64,000 bases of DNA from Pseudarthrobacter sp. L1SW (GCF_020809045.1 NZ_CP078079.1:372001-436000); one strand, 5' to 3'; positions 17,285-26,680 are shown, numbered from the stretch's first letter. Numbers and translations: made by a program. The notes: generated by a model from the letters alone, not told the origin.

Positions 17285-18124
17285 CTAGCTTCCAACAGCC
17301 AAAAGCCGCTGGATCTGCTCCGCCGCTTCGCTGTCCGGTGCCGGGGTGTAGACGACAAAGTGGAGGTCCGGCCGGTCCGACGGTGAAACCTGGTGGTGCT
17401 CCAGCCTCATGACCCCCACCGAGGGGTGCCGGAACAGCCGCTCCCGGGATTCGAACCCAAGGATGTCGTACCGGTCCCAGCCCTCCTTGAACTCCGGACT
17501 CGTCTGCTTGAGCCGCTCCACCTGGTAGGCCACGTCCGGATCGCCCAGCCGTTGCCCCGCTTCCGCCCGGAACTCGGCAAGGAACCGCCTGCTGGTGACA
17601 TCCCAGTCGGGGAGCAGCTCCTTCACATAGGGGTCGGTGAAGACCAGCCACAGCAGGTTCCGCTCCGGGGCGGCCACGTTGGCGATGTTGGGATACAAGG
17701 CGGCGTAGGCCCGGTTCCACCCCGTAACGCTCCAGTCCGGGGCAAGCGCGAATGCCGGGTTAGGCCCCAATGCATCGAGGAGCCGCTGGATGTGCGCCGG
17801 TGCGTCAGCAGCTGCCGGACCGGAGGACACCGGCACGGAATACCCGCCCAGTGAAAGGACATAGGAACGGCCGGCCTCCGAAAGGTGCAGTGTCCGGACC
17901 ACGGCCTCCAGGACTTCCCGGGAGGGCCTGATGTCCCGGCCCTGTTCCAGCCACGTGTACCAGGTGACGCTGACCCCGGAAAGGAAGGCCACTTCCTCCC
18001 GCCGGAGTCCGCGTTCGCGCCGGCGCGCCACCGGCGGCAATCCATATTCGGACCGTAGTGCCTGGTCGCGGCGTGCCCGCAGGTATAGTCCCAGTTCCTT
18101 GCGCTTCTCGCCTGCCTCTTTCAC
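17285..18124 (-). CDS. XRE-family regulator with MmyB-like ligand domain
   Basis: About 279 residues. The N-terminal helix-turn-helix reads GLRREEVAFLSGVSVTWYTWLEQGRDIRPS, followed by the MmyB-type domain (FTDPYVKELLPDWDVTSRRFLAEFRAEAG). These one-component regulators usually control an adjacent, often divergent, oxidoreductase or transporter and bind fatty-acid-like ligands. The start is probably GTG at 18124 (or 18130), which leaves an inverted repeat ACTAGTAG/CTACTAGT at 18135-18163 as an operator just upstream. Its divergent neighbour is ilvD, an unusual partner. A paralogue is at 49399. Confidence 0.82.
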   Translation of the reverse strand: MKEAGEKRKELGLYLRARRDQALRSEYGLPPVARRRERGLRREEVAFLSGVSVTWYTWLEQGRDIRPSREVLEAVVRTLHLSEAGRSYVLSLGGYSVPVSSGPAAADAPAHIQRLLDALGPNPAFALAPDWSVTGWNRAYAALYPNIANVAAPERNLLWLVFTDPYVKELLPDWDVTSRRFLAEFRAEAGQRLGDPDVAYQVERLKQTSPEFKEGWDRYDILGFESRERLFRHPSVGVMRLEHHQVSPSDRPDLHFVVYTPAPDSEAAEQIQRLLAVGS

Positions 18125-18134
18125 GCCCACTAAC

Positions 18135-18163
18135 ACTAGTAGTCTGGTACTCCTGCTACTAGT
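18135..18163. promoter_or_regulatory. Inverted repeat operator ahead of the MmyB-type regulator
   Basis: ACTAGTAG (18135-18142) and CTACTAGT (18156-18163) form perfect 8-base arms with a 13-base spacer, in the 87-base gap between the regulator and ilvD. Probable autoregulatory site; any effect on ilvD is open. Confidence 0.65.
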
Positions 18164-18211
18164 ATCACCACTGTCTTCCGCCGCGCCGGCCTGGACGGCA
18201 GGATCGGTACC

Positions 18212-20077
18212 ATGCCTCCTCTCCGTTCACGCACTGTCACCCACGGCCGCAACATGGCCGGCGCCCGCGCACTGCTGCGCGCTTCCGGCGTCGCCAACTC
18301 CGACATCGGCAAGCCGATCATCGCCGTGGCCAACTCCTTCACCGAGTTCGTCCCCGGCCACACCCACCTCGCCCCCGTGGGCCGGATCGTCTCCGACGCC
18401 ATCCTCGCCGCCGGCGCTGTGCCCCGCGAGTTCAACACCATCGCAGTGGACGACGGTATCGCCATGGGCCACTCCGGCATGCTTTATTCGCTGCCGTCCC
18501 GGGACTTGATCGCCGACTCGGTGGAGTACATGGTTAACGCACACTGCGCCGACGCGCTGGTCTGCATCTCCAACTGCGACAAGATCACCCCCGGCATGCT
18601 CATGGCGGCCCTCCGCCTCAACATCCCGGTGGTGTTCGTCTCAGGCGGCCCCATGGAGGCCGGCCGCGTGACCCTGACCGACGGTTCTGTGCGCTCCCTG
18701 GACCTGGTGAACGCCATTGCCGACGCCGTGGATGAGTCCATCTCCGACGAGGACATCAACCTCATCGAAGAGAACGCCTGTCCCACCTGCGGGTCCTGCT
18801 CCGGCATGTTTACCGCCAACTCGATGAACTGCCTCGCGGAGGCCATCGGCCTTGCCCTGCCGGGCAACGGCTCCGTGCTCGCGACCCACACCGCACGCAA
18901 GGCGCTGTACGAGAAGGCCGGCGCCACCATCGTCGAGCTGGTAAAGCGCTATTACGACGGCGACGACGACTCAGTGCTGCCGCGCTCCATCGCCACCGCC
19001 AAGGCCTTCGACAACGCCATGGCCCTGGACATCTCCATGGGCGGCTCCACCAACACCATCCTGCACCTGCTGGCCGCCGCCCAGGAGGCGGGCGTGGACT
19101 ACGGCCTGGCCGAGATGGACGCCAAGTCCAGGCAGGTGCCTTGCCTGGCAAAGGTGGCCCCGAACGTGGCCAAGGACAAGACCTACTACATGGAGGACGT
19201 GCACCGCGCCGGCGGCATCCCCGCCCTGCTGGGTGAGCTGAACCGCGGCGGGCTCCTGCACAAGGACGTCCACTCCGTGCACTCCGCCGACCTGGACGGC
19301 TGGCTGGATGATTGGGACGTCCGTGGCGGCAAGGCCACCGAGGAAGCGAAGGCCCTGTGGCACGCTGCCCCCGGCGGAGTCCGCTCCTCCACCGCGTTCT
19401 CCCAGTCGAACGAGTGGACCTCCCTGGACACCGACGCCGCGGAAGGCTGCATCCGCTCGGTGGAGCACGCCTACTCCAAGGACGGCGGACTGGCCGTGCT
19501 TCGCGGCAATGTGGCCATCGACGGCGCCGTGGTGAAAACCGCCGGCGTGGACGAGTCCATCTGGACCTTCGAAGGCCCGGCCGTTGTATGCGAATCCCAG
19601 GACGAGGCCGTGGAAAAGATCCTGAACAAGACCATCATGGAGGGCGACGTGGTGGTCATCCGCTATGAAGGCCCCCGCGGTGGTCCGGGCATGCAGGAAA
19701 TGCTCTACCCGACGTCGTTCCTCAAGGGCCGCGGCCTGGGCAAGAAGTGCGCCCTCATCACCGACGGCCGCTTCTCGGGCGGCACCTCCGGACTGTCCAT
19801 CGGGCACATCTCGCCCGAGGCTGCCTCCGGCGGCGCCATCGCCCTCGTGGAGGACGGCGACATCATCAGCATCAACATCAGTGAGCGCTCGCTCGAGTTG
19901 CAGGTATCCGACGAAATCCTCGCCGAACGCCGCGAAAAGCTCCTGGCCAACGGCGGGTACAAGCCCAAGGACCGGGACCGCCAGGTGTCCCCGGCCCTTC
20001 GTGCCTACGCCGCCATGGCGCTGTCCGCCGACAAGGGCGCCGTCCGGGACGTCTCGCTGGTGGAGAACCTCGGCTAA
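18212..20077 (+). CDS. ilvD: Dihydroxy-acid dehydratase
   Basis: A 621-residue enzyme of branched-chain amino acid biosynthesis that dehydrates 2,3-dihydroxy-isovalerate and 2,3-dihydroxy-3-methylvalerate. [10 protein letters not shown] with Cys122 and the cluster [14 protein letters not shown] with Cys190, Cys193 and Cys196 carry the Fe-S ligands; [20 protein letters not shown] near residue 515 is the C-terminal IlvD/Edd signature. The length fits the long E. coli-type IlvD. IlvD/Edd also includes sugar-acid dehydratases, but the sequence resembles IlvD proper and the enzyme stands alone. A hairpin follows the gene. Confidence 0.92.
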   Translation: MPPLRSRTVTHGRNMAGARALLRASGVANSDIGKPIIAVANSFTEFVPGHTHLAPVGRIVSDAILAAGAVPREFNTIAVDDGIAMGHSGMLYSLPSRDLIADSVEYMVNAHCADALVCISNCDKITPGMLMAALRLNIPVVFVSGGPMEAGRVTLTDGSVRSLDLVNAIADAVDESISDEDINLIEENACPTCGSCSGMFTANSMNCLAEAIGLALPGNGSVLATHTARKALYEKAGATIVELVKRYYDGDDDSVLPRSIATAKAFDNAMALDISMGGSTNTILHLLAAAQEAGVDYGLAEMDAKSRQVPCLAKVAPNVAKDKTYYMEDVHRAGGIPALLGELNRGGLLHKDVHSVHSADLDGWLDDWDVRGGKATEEAKALWHAAPGGVRSSTAFSQSNEWTSLDTDAAEGCIRSVEHAYSKDGGLAVLRGNVAIDGAVVKTAGVDESIWTFEGPAVVCESQDEAVEKILNKTIMEGDVVVIRYEGPRGGPGMQEMLYPTSFLKGRGLGKKCALITDGRFSGGTSGLSIGHISPEAASGGAIALVEDGDIISINISERSLELQVSDEILAERREKLLANGGYKPKDRDRQVSPALRAYAAMALSADKGAVRDVSLVENLG

Positions 20078-20086
20078 GCCGCCTTG

Positions 20087-20108
20087 GGGCCGGGAGAAAT
20101 CCCGGCCC
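20087..20108 (+). terminator. Terminator after ilvD
   Basis: GGGCCGGGA (20087-20095) pairs with TCCCGGCCC (20100-20108) around GAAA, nine bases after the ilvD stop, followed by GTTCTCCTTCCT. Confidence 0.75.
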
Positions 20109-20162
20109 GTTCTCCTTCCTGATCTGCGACGATGTGCGAAGGACCATTCCCAGGAGGATCCA

Positions 20163-20627
20163 TTGCCTTACACGGTTGATTTCAAGAACGTGTCCACCAC
20201 AGGCCTGGAGTCGTCACCCGTCGCGGAGGCGCTGGCAGGGCTGCGGGCCAACGAGGCGCGCTACTACAAAACCAAGTACGGCCACGACTTCACCGTCACG
20301 CCGGCCGGCGAGGCTCCGGAGACCCTGGAGTACATCAACCACATCCTCGCCACCGAACAAAATCTCGCCATCTCCTCCCGCCCCCTGGAGGTCTCCTCGT
20401 TCGAAGTGGACGGCCTCCGCATGGCGTACGTGTTCTACGAATCCGGCCTGTCCATCAACGTCATGTACGGCATCGAGGAGGGGGCGAAGCGCGCCGTTGG
20501 CTTCAAGCTGTCCGAAGGGATGGAGGTTCCCGAGGAATTGGCGTCCAGCTTCAGGTTTGCGCGCCAGAAGTCAAAGCTCGCAGGCGTCATCCGCGGCTCC
20601 TACTTCGTGATCAAGGGCGAGTACTGA
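20163..20627 (+). CDS. Conserved-looking protein of unknown function
   Basis: A 154-residue soluble protein. It begins with TTG at 20163, supported by a near-perfect AGGAGG at 20152-20157; the frame is open further upstream but that part is the ilvD shadow. I see no motif that names it. Mixed alpha/beta composition, with FEVDGLRMAYVFYESGLSINVMYGIEEGAKRAVGFKLSEGM in the middle. It stands alone between the ilvD terminator and the convergent galactonate repressor. Confidence 0.7.
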   Translation: MPYTVDFKNVSTTGLESSPVAEALAGLRANEARYYKTKYGHDFTVTPAGEAPETLEYINHILATEQNLAISSRPLEVSSFEVDGLRMAYVFYESGLSINVMYGIEEGAKRAVGFKLSEGMEVPEELASSFRFARQKSKLAGVIRGSYFVIKGEY

Positions 20628-20658
20628 ACACCTTTCCTGCTGGGGACTGAGCCAGGGG

Positions 20659-21426
20659 CTAGCTGGCTGACTGGCCTGTAGCGGGCGGTGGAGCGTCGGC
20701 CGTGCCCTGGCTGCTCGACCAGATCTGGCTCATCTCTTCGGTGGACTGCTCCACGATCCTGCTCATTGCCGCATGTGCTGCGGTCGCCTCGCCGCGCTGG
20801 ATGGCGCTGGCCAGGTCCACGTGCAGCTGCAGGGCTTCGTGGTGCGGCAAGTGGGGCATCAAGCCGTGTTCCGTCCTGCCGGTGAGAACCTCCGCCACAA
20901 GGTTCTCCAGCTGGGAAAACATCGCATTGCCGGAGGCTTTGAGTATCGCGGCATGGAATTCCACGTCCAGCCGGAGGAACTCCTCCTGGTCTCCGCGTTG
21001 GCCGGCAGCCCATAGCCTGGCCGCAAGGGAGACGAGTTCGCTGCCGGCATCCCAGGAGGCCCGTTCGGCGGCGAGGCGGGCAGCCTGCGGTTCGATGGCT
21101 CCGCGAAGTTCATTGAGGGACTGCAGCTGCTCCAGCCGGCGGGAGGACGCCAGGCGCCAGCGGATCACCTGCGGGTCGTAGAGATTCCAGCACTCCTCAG
21201 GCTGCACAATCGTCCCGAACCGCCGGCGGGACTCCAGCATTCCCTTTGATGACAGCACCCTGGCGGCCTCACGGACCACGGACCGGGATACGTTGTGCTG
21301 CCCCTCCAGCTCGTCCAGCCTCAGGACGGAATGCGGCGCCCAATGCCCATCGGCGATGCCAAGCCCCAGGCTCTCGACCAACGCAGCATGCAGGTCGGTA
21401 GGGGACTCCGCCTTTGGGGTTTTCAT
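20659..21426 (-). CDS. dgoR: GntR/FadR-type repressor of the galactonate operon (DgoR-like)
   Basis: A 255-residue regulator divergent from the ABC importer and galactonate genes. The winged helix is LRLDELEGQHNVSRSVVREAARVLSSKGMLESRRRFGTIVQPEECWNLYDPQVIRWRL, a layout typical of DgoR-like FadR proteins; the FCD part includes LDVEFHAAILKASGNAMFSQL. The ATG at 21426 has no ribosome site. On the minus strand TATGAT lies at 21438-21433, placing the transcript start at or near the ATG, so translation is probably leaderless. The natural effector is likely galactonate, as for E. coli DgoR; this is inference from the adjacent genes. Confidence 0.85.
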   Translation of the reverse strand: MKTPKAESPTDLHAALVESLGLGIADGHWAPHSVLRLDELEGQHNVSRSVVREAARVLSSKGMLESRRRFGTIVQPEECWNLYDPQVIRWRLASSRRLEQLQSLNELRGAIEPQAARLAAERASWDAGSELVSLAARLWAAGQRGDQEEFLRLDVEFHAAILKASGNAMFSQLENLVAEVLTGRTEHGLMPHLPHHEALQLHVDLASAIQRGEATAAHAAMSRIVEQSTEEMSQIWSSSQGTADAPPPATGQSAS

Positions 21427-21456
21427 AAATAAATCATACGGCTCGCTGGCAAGGGC

Positions 21457-21501
21457 TTGTCTAAGTCTGCCTTATTTCCCTATGATCGCTCCCAAGGCAG
21501 A
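21457..21501 (+). promoter_or_regulatory. Promoter and inverted repeat of the galactonate operon
   Basis: TTGTCT (21457-21462), 18 bases, then TATGAT (21481-21486) form a rightward promoter. TCTGCCTT (21466-21473) and AAGGCAGA (21494-21501) form an inverted repeat that flanks the -10 and is a candidate DgoR operator. The leftward repressor promoter overlaps the -35 side, so one bound protein could affect both. Confidence 0.68.
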
Positions 21502-21567
21502 TGTAAAGATGCATTTGTAGGGCGGCTGGACAGTGACGTCAGCCCTCAGAAAGCAAAGGGAGTCGTA

Positions 21568-22863
21568 ATGAAGCGACGTTCAATCGTGAAGTACGCGGCA
21601 GTCGCCGCAGCACTTTCGTTGGGGCTGACCGCCTGTAGCGGGGGCGGCGGAAGCACGGACGCCAAGGAATCAGGCACGGTACGTGTCACGCTGGCCAACC
21701 ACGTCTGGACTGAAGGCATCAAGGCAGCCATTCCGGACTTCGAGAAGTCCAGCGGGCTCAAGGTGGAATTGACCCAGCTCGGCGAAGACCAGCTCTCGGA
21801 CCAGTACAACGTCAAGCTCAACGCCGGCAGCGACGAGATCGACGTGATGATGTACCGCCCGCTCCAGGAAGGCAAGGCATTCGCCAAGAACGGCTACCTG
21901 GCCGACCTGACCGAAAAGGTGTCCTCCGATTCCGGCTGGGACTGGAAGGACTACCAGGAAGGCCCGGTCAAGGCCACCACCGCCGACGGCAAGGTTGTAG
22001 GCGTCCCGATCATCACCGAGCGCGAGGTCCTCTACTACCGCAAGGACCTGCTGCAGGCCGCCGGCCTCCAGGTTCCCAAGACCATGGAGGAGCTCGAGGC
22101 GGCAGCCAAGGCCATCAAGGCGTCCAACCCCGACGTCGCCGGCTTCGTGGCCCGCACCGGCAAGTCCGCCGCCGTCACCCAGTTCTCCAGCTTCCTGTAC
22201 AGCTTCGGCGGTGACTTCACCGACTCCAGCGGAAAGTCCGCCGTCAACTCGGACGCTGCAAAGAAGGCCTACGGATACTACGGCGGCCTCATCAGGAACT
22301 ACGGCCCTGCCAACGTCAGCACGGACATGAGCTGGCCCGAGGCTATGGCGATCTTCACCCAGGGCAAAGCCGCCTTCTACACCGAGGCGGACTCGCTCTA
22401 CAAGAACGCCACTGATCCGGCCAAGTCCAAGGTTGCGGACACTGTTGGATTCGCACCGCTGCCCGCAGGTCCCGCCGGTTCCAAGCCCTACAACATCCCC
22501 TCATGGGGCCTGGCCGTCAACGAGGCGTCCAGCAACCAGGACAACGCATGGAAGTTCATCCAGTGGGCAACGGGCAAGGAACGTACCCTGGCCGCGCAGA
22601 AGGCCGGTGTTCCCGGACCCCGGACTTCCGTCTGGGCGAACGCTGAAGGTACCTCCACCTACCCGAAGGACCTCGCCGAAGCCATCGCCGTGAGCGCGAA
22701 GAACGGTGTTGGGCATGACCGTCCCCAGGTTGTCACCGTGGGCAAGGCCAGGGAAATTGTTGGCGAGCCGATCGTAGCCAGCATCACCGGCGCCGATCCC
22801 TCCGCGGCAGCCGACTCGGCCCACGAAGCGTTCCAGAAGTTCCTGGACAGCGAAAAGAAGTAA
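21568..22863 (+). CDS. ABC transporter substrate-binding lipoprotein
   Basis: A 431-residue extracytoplasmic sugar-binding protein of the carbohydrate-uptake type. A lipoprotein signal MKRRSIVKYAAVAAALSLGL is followed by TAC, with Cys23 as the lipidated residue, then a Gly/Ser linker. GWDWKDYQEGPVKATTADGKVVGVPIITEREVLYYRKDLLQAAGL is the typical hinge region. The start ATG follows AAAGGGAG. First gene of the galactonate operon; two permeases follow, but no ATPase gene, so a shared MsiK-type ATPase elsewhere is probably used. The ligand is probably D-galactonate or a related sugar acid. Confidence 0.88.
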   Translation: MKRRSIVKYAAVAAALSLGLTACSGGGGSTDAKESGTVRVTLANHVWTEGIKAAIPDFEKSSGLKVELTQLGEDQLSDQYNVKLNAGSDEIDVMMYRPLQEGKAFAKNGYLADLTEKVSSDSGWDWKDYQEGPVKATTADGKVVGVPIITEREVLYYRKDLLQAAGLQVPKTMEELEAAAKAIKASNPDVAGFVARTGKSAAVTQFSSFLYSFGGDFTDSSGKSAVNSDAAKKAYGYYGGLIRNYGPANVSTDMSWPEAMAIFTQGKAAFYTEADSLYKNATDPAKSKVADTVGFAPLPAGPAGSKPYNIPSWGLAVNEASSNQDNAWKFIQWATGKERTLAAQKAGVPGPRTSVWANAEGTSTYPKDLAEAIAVSAKNGVGHDRPQVVTVGKAREIVGEPIVASITGADPSAAADSAHEAFQKFLDSEKK

Positions 22864-22866
22864 CCC

Positions 22867-22942
22867 CGCAGGCGCCCGCGCCTGCGTCGGTCACACCCTG
22901 CACCACAGCCCGGCGGGACGGCGGCCCTGTCGCCGTCCCGCC
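22867..22942 (+). terminator. Two hairpins between binding-protein and permease genes
   Basis: CGCAGGCG/CGCCTGCG (22867-22886, loop CCCG) is followed by a perfect 12-base stem GGCGGGACGGCG/CGCCGTCCCGCC (22912-22942). Placed between a binding protein and its permeases, such hairpins usually stabilise the upstream message and reduce read-through, so that more binding protein than permease is made. Confidence 0.7.
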
Positions 22943-22974
22943 GCGGACCGCACCCCCAACTCCTTAGGTGAACC

Positions 22975-23928
22975 ATGTCCGTAACGAACGCTCCCCGCAG
23001 CGCTCCCGCCCGCAGCGCCGGCCGCCCTCCCAGCGTTGGGGGGAACATCTCCGCCTGGTCCAACCGGCACCGCAAGTGGCTTTTTGCGGCCCCCGCGATG
23101 ATCTTCGTCGGCGTCCTGATTGTCTTCCCCCTGGTGTGGACCCTGTACCTGAGCCTCACCGATTCGCAGGGCTCCGTCCGCGCCGCCACGGAGTTCATCG
23201 GCCTCCAGAACTACCTCACTGTTCTCACCGACACGGAGCGGTTCTGGCCGGCAGTGGGCCGCACGCTGACCTTCACCGGCGTGGCGCTGGTCTGCGAGGT
23301 TGTGCTCGGCATGGGCATCGCCCTGCTCCTGTGGCGTCCCTTCCGCGGCGAAAAGTGGGTCCGCGTGGCAATCCTGCTTCCGCTGGTGGCCACCCCGGTT
23401 GCCGTCGGCATGATGTGGCGCCTGATCTTCGATCCGAACATCGGCTTCGCCAACCAGCTGCTGGGAATGATCGGCATTCCACCGCAGCCCTGGCTTTCCG
23501 GCCAGGACACCGCCCTTGGCACCACCATCTTCATGGACGTGTGGCAGTGGACCCCCATGGTGGTGCTGATCCTCCTCGCCGGACTGACGTCCCTCTCCGA
23601 TGAGCCTGACGAGGCTGCCCGCGTGGACGGCGCCAACGCCTTCCAGCGCTTCTTCTACATCACGCTGCCCCTCATGATGCCCACCGTGATCGTGGCCATC
23701 CTGCTCCGCGGCATCGATGCCCTGAAGACCTTCGACATCCTGTACGCCACCAAGGGCAAGGGCGGCGGATCCTTCAACGAAGTGGAAACCCTGAACGTCT
23801 ACGCCTACGGCCTGAGCTTCGACTACAACCAGTACGGGCTGTCCTCCGCCGTCTTGATCCTGTTCTTCATGATCATCATCGGCTCGATGTGGCTGCTGAC
23901 CATGCGCAAGAAAGCGGTAAGCAAATGA
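22975..23928 (+). CDS. ABC sugar transporter permease 1
   Basis: A 317-residue MalF-type membrane protein with about six segments. The cytoplasmic EAA loop, which contacts the ATPase, reads DEPDEAARVDGANAFQRFFYITLPLM near residue 205. The stop overlaps the ATG of permease 2 (ATGA). Pairs with the adjacent MalG-type permease and the lipoprotein at 21568 to import the operon's substrate. Confidence 0.9.
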   Translation: MSVTNAPRSAPARSAGRPPSVGGNISAWSNRHRKWLFAAPAMIFVGVLIVFPLVWTLYLSLTDSQGSVRAATEFIGLQNYLTVLTDTERFWPAVGRTLTFTGVALVCEVVLGMGIALLLWRPFRGEKWVRVAILLPLVATPVAVGMMWRLIFDPNIGFANQLLGMIGIPPQPWLSGQDTALGTTIFMDVWQWTPMVVLILLAGLTSLSDEPDEAARVDGANAFQRFFYITLPLMMPTVIVAILLRGIDALKTFDILYATKGKGGGSFNEVETLNVYAYGLSFDYNQYGLSSAVLILFFMIIIGSMWLLTMRKKAVSK

Positions 23929-24803
23929 CCGTCCTGACCCCAAGCCAAACGACCGGAACGCCCCAGGTGCTGCACCGCCGTCGGAAGCCCCTGTCCGTCA
24001 GGCTCTACAAGGTCTTCCGGGTTGCAGCCCTCATTGCCGTGGTGCTGTTCCTCCTCGCCCCGTTGTTTTGGATGTTCCTCGCCTCCCTCAAGACCAACGT
24101 GGACATCTACGACACGGGCAAGGCCTTCTTCTTCACGCCCACCGGCGAGAACTACGCCAACGTCCTCCAGCGGAACAACTACTTTGTCTTCATCTTCAAC
24201 AGCTTCTGGGTGGCCTTCGTTTCCACCGCGCTGTCGATCGTGCTGGGGGTTCCCGCCGCCTATGCGATGAGCCGCTTCACCATGCACCGCTCCGCCCTCG
24301 TGGTCCTGATGGCCCGCGTGATCCCCGGTGTGTCCCTGCTGGTGCCGTGGTACTACGTATTCTCCAACCTGCGGATGGTGGGCCGTTTCGAGGTGCTGAT
24401 CCTCAGCCACATGTTCGTGGCCCTGCCGCTGATCGTCTACATCATGATGAGCTACTTCGATTCCCTGCCGCTGGAGCTGGAGGAGTCCGCGCAGGTGGAC
24501 GGGCTCACCCCGATCGGCGCGTTCCGCCTCATCACCCTGCCGCTCTCGGTCGCCGGCATCGCCACCGCCGGGATCCTGTCCTTCATCTTTTCCTGGAACA
24601 ACTTCATGTTTGCCCTGGTCCTCTCCGGCTCCAGCACCAAGACGCTGCCCGTGGCCATCTTCGACTTCGTGTCCTACGCCAGCATCGACTGGGGCGGCCT
24701 GATGGCCGCCGCCACCGTGGTCACCATCCCGATCATGATCATTGCGCTGTTCACGCAGAAATACATCGTTTCCGGCCTCACCGCCGGCGCCACCAAGGGC
24801 TAG
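23925..24803 (+). CDS. ABC sugar transporter permease 2
   Basis: A 292-residue MalG-type permease starting at the ATG that overlaps the previous stop codon. The EAA loop is LELEESAQVDGLTPIGAFRLITLPLSVAGIATAG, and about six membrane segments are visible. The gene ends six bases before dgoD, so transport and catabolism are co-transcribed. Confidence 0.9.
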   Translation: MTVLTPSQTTGTPQVLHRRRKPLSVRLYKVFRVAALIAVVLFLLAPLFWMFLASLKTNVDIYDTGKAFFFTPTGENYANVLQRNNYFVFIFNSFWVAFVSTALSIVLGVPAAYAMSRFTMHRSALVVLMARVIPGVSLLVPWYYVFSNLRMVGRFEVLILSHMFVALPLIVYIMMSYFDSLPLELEESAQVDGLTPIGAFRLITLPLSVAGIATAGILSFIFSWNNFMFALVLSGSSTKTLPVAIFDFVSYASIDWGGLMAAATVVTIPIMIIALFTQKYIVSGLTAGATKG

Positions 24804-24809
24804 GCAAAA

Positions 24810-25958
24810 ATGACGCTCATCAGCAGGATTGAAACCTTCCTCGTCGCGCCGCGCTGGCTCTTCGTCCGGATCGAGACGGACAGTGGGATTGTCGGCTGGG
24901 GAGAGGCGACGTGCGAAGGCCGCAGCGAAACGGTGCGCACCGCCGTCGAACAGCTCGCCGAACTACTGATCGGCAATGACGCGCTGCGGATCGAAGACCA
25001 CTGGCAGGTGATGACCAAAGGGTCCTTCTACCGCGGGGGGCCCATCCTCGCCAGCGCCGTATCGGGCCTGGACCAGGCCCTCTGGGACATCGCCGGCAAG
25101 TACTTCAACGCGCCCGTGCACCAACTGCTGGGCGGCCACGTCCGTGACCGCATCCGGATGTACGGCTGGGTGGGCGGCGACGAACCCAACGAAGTGGCCG
25201 ACCAGATCAGCGCGCAGCTGGAGGTGGGCCTCACCGCGGTGAAGATGAATGCCAGCGGGCGGATGAGCCCCATCGCCTCGGTTGCAGAGCTCGACGGCGT
25301 TGTCCGCCGGGTGGCCGCCGCCCGCGAAGTCCTTGGTGAGCACCGCGACGTTGCCGTGGATTTCCACGGCCGCTTCAGCCTCGCCAACGCCCGCCGAGTG
25401 GCGCCGCTGCTGGAACCGTACCGGCCTTTCTTCCTCGAAGAGCCCGTGGTCCCGGAGAACACCCACCTCCTGCGGGAATTCACGTCGTCCACCACCACGC
25501 CGGTCTCCACCGGCGAGCGGCTCTACAGCCGGCAGGAATTCCTGCCCGCACTGCAGGCCGGCATCGCCGTGGCCCAGCCGGACCTCTCCCACGCGGGCGG
25601 CATCACGGAGGTCCGCAAGATCGCCTCGCTGGCCGAGGTTTATGAAGTCCAGCTGGCACCGCACTGCCCGCTGGGGCCGCTGGCACTCGCCGCGTGCCTG
25701 CAGGTGGGCTTCGCGACGCCCAACTTCCTGATCCAGGAACAGAGCATCGGCATCCACTACAACAAGGGCGCCGAGGTCCTGGACTACGTGGTGGACAAAA
25801 CGCCGCTGAAGTTCGTGAACGGGCACATCGAACGGCTCACCGGCCCCGGCCTGGGCATCGAGATCGACGAAGCCGTGGTTCGGGCGGCGGACAAGCGCGG
25901 ACACGCCTGGCGGGGTCCGGTGTGGCGCCAGCCGGACGGCGCTTTCGCAGAATGGTGA
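24810..25958 (+). CDS. dgoD: D-galactonate dehydratase
   Basis: A 382-residue member of the mandelate racemase/enolase superfamily, the same length as E. coli DgoD. Metal ligands Asp184, Glu210 and Glu236, the catalytic His186 in VDFHG and His285 in APHCPLGP fall within one residue of the positions known in E. coli DgoD. It dehydrates D-galactonate to 2-keto-3-deoxygalactonate. The aldolase and kinase genes immediately downstream supply the remaining De Ley-Doudoroff steps. The substrate assignment is strong but an epimeric sugar acid is not excluded. Confidence 0.88.
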   Translation: MTLISRIETFLVAPRWLFVRIETDSGIVGWGEATCEGRSETVRTAVEQLAELLIGNDALRIEDHWQVMTKGSFYRGGPILASAVSGLDQALWDIAGKYFNAPVHQLLGGHVRDRIRMYGWVGGDEPNEVADQISAQLEVGLTAVKMNASGRMSPIASVAELDGVVRRVAAAREVLGEHRDVAVDFHGRFSLANARRVAPLLEPYRPFFLEEPVVPENTHLLREFTSSTTTPVSTGERLYSRQEFLPALQAGIAVAQPDLSHAGGITEVRKIASLAEVYEVQLAPHCPLGPLALAACLQVGFATPNFLIQEQSIGIHYNKGAEVLDYVVDKTPLKFVNGHIERLTGPGLGIEIDEAVVRAADKRGHAWRGPVWRQPDGAFAEW

Positions 25959-26011
25959 CGGCCTGGACTGCGGGCACGGACACGGACACCCCTCAAAAGG
26001 AGAAGCACAGC

Positions 26012-26680
26012 ATGGAGAACACCCTGACCCCCGAGGACCTGCTGGCCGGGGTGCGCCGGACCAGGCTGGTGGCGATCGTGCGCGGAACGGACGGCGCGGC
26101 CGCGGGGAGGGCCGCCCTCGCGGCGATGGAGGAGGGCTTCAAGTACGTTGAAATCGCCCTCACCACGCCGGGGGCCCTCAAGGCGATCGGCGAGGTGCGC
26201 GCAGCTGCTCCCGCCGGGTGCTTCGTGGGGGCCGGGACCGTGCTGACAAAGCAGGACGCGGAAGATGTCGAATCCGCAGGCGGCCAGTTCATAGTCACCC
26301 CGTCGCTCGCTCCCTCCATCGAGGCGGCGGCCGGTCGGGGCATTGCCGTCCTGGCCGGGGCCCTCACCCCCAGCGAGGCCTTCGAAGCGATGAGCCGCGG
26401 CGCCGCGGCAATCAAGCTTTTCCCCGCCTCCATCGGCGGGCCCGGCTACCTGAAGGCGCTGCGCGATCCGTTCCCGGACATCCCTTTCATCGCCGTGGGC
26501 GGCGTCGGACTCGATGAAGCCGCCGGATACTGGGGAGCCGGTGCCATCGCGGTGGGGCTGGGAGGCCCGCTGTTCGGAGACGCCGCATCCGGCGGCGACC
26601 TTGCTGCCATGCGCGGGCGCGCGCGCCGCTTCGTCGCCCTTGCCGCGTACAACGGGCGCGCCGCGAAGGGCCTGCGGTGA
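26012..26680 (+). CDS. 2-keto-3-deoxy-6-phosphogalactonate (KDPG-type) aldolase
   Basis: A 222-residue class I aldolase. Schiff-base Lys135 lies in AAIKLFPAS, the general acid/base Glu47 in KYVEIALTTPG, and GAGTVLT at 73-79 matches the family. It cleaves the phosphorylated keto-deoxy sugar acid to pyruvate and glyceraldehyde 3-phosphate. The ATG follows AAAAGGAG; the longer open frame upstream overlaps dgoD and is not used. The stop overlaps the kinase GTG (GTGA). KDPG and KDPGal aldolases cannot be told apart by motif; the dgoD neighbour favours KDPGal. Confidence 0.88.
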   Translation: MENTLTPEDLLAGVRRTRLVAIVRGTDGAAAGRAALAAMEEGFKYVEIALTTPGALKAIGEVRAAAPAGCFVGAGTVLTKQDAEDVESAGGQFIVTPSLAPSIEAAAGRGIAVLAGALTPSEAFEAMSRGAAAIKLFPASIGGPGYLKALRDPFPDIPFIAVGGVGLDEAAGYWGAGAIAVGLGGPLFGDAASGGDLAAMRGRARRFVALAAYNGRAAKGLR

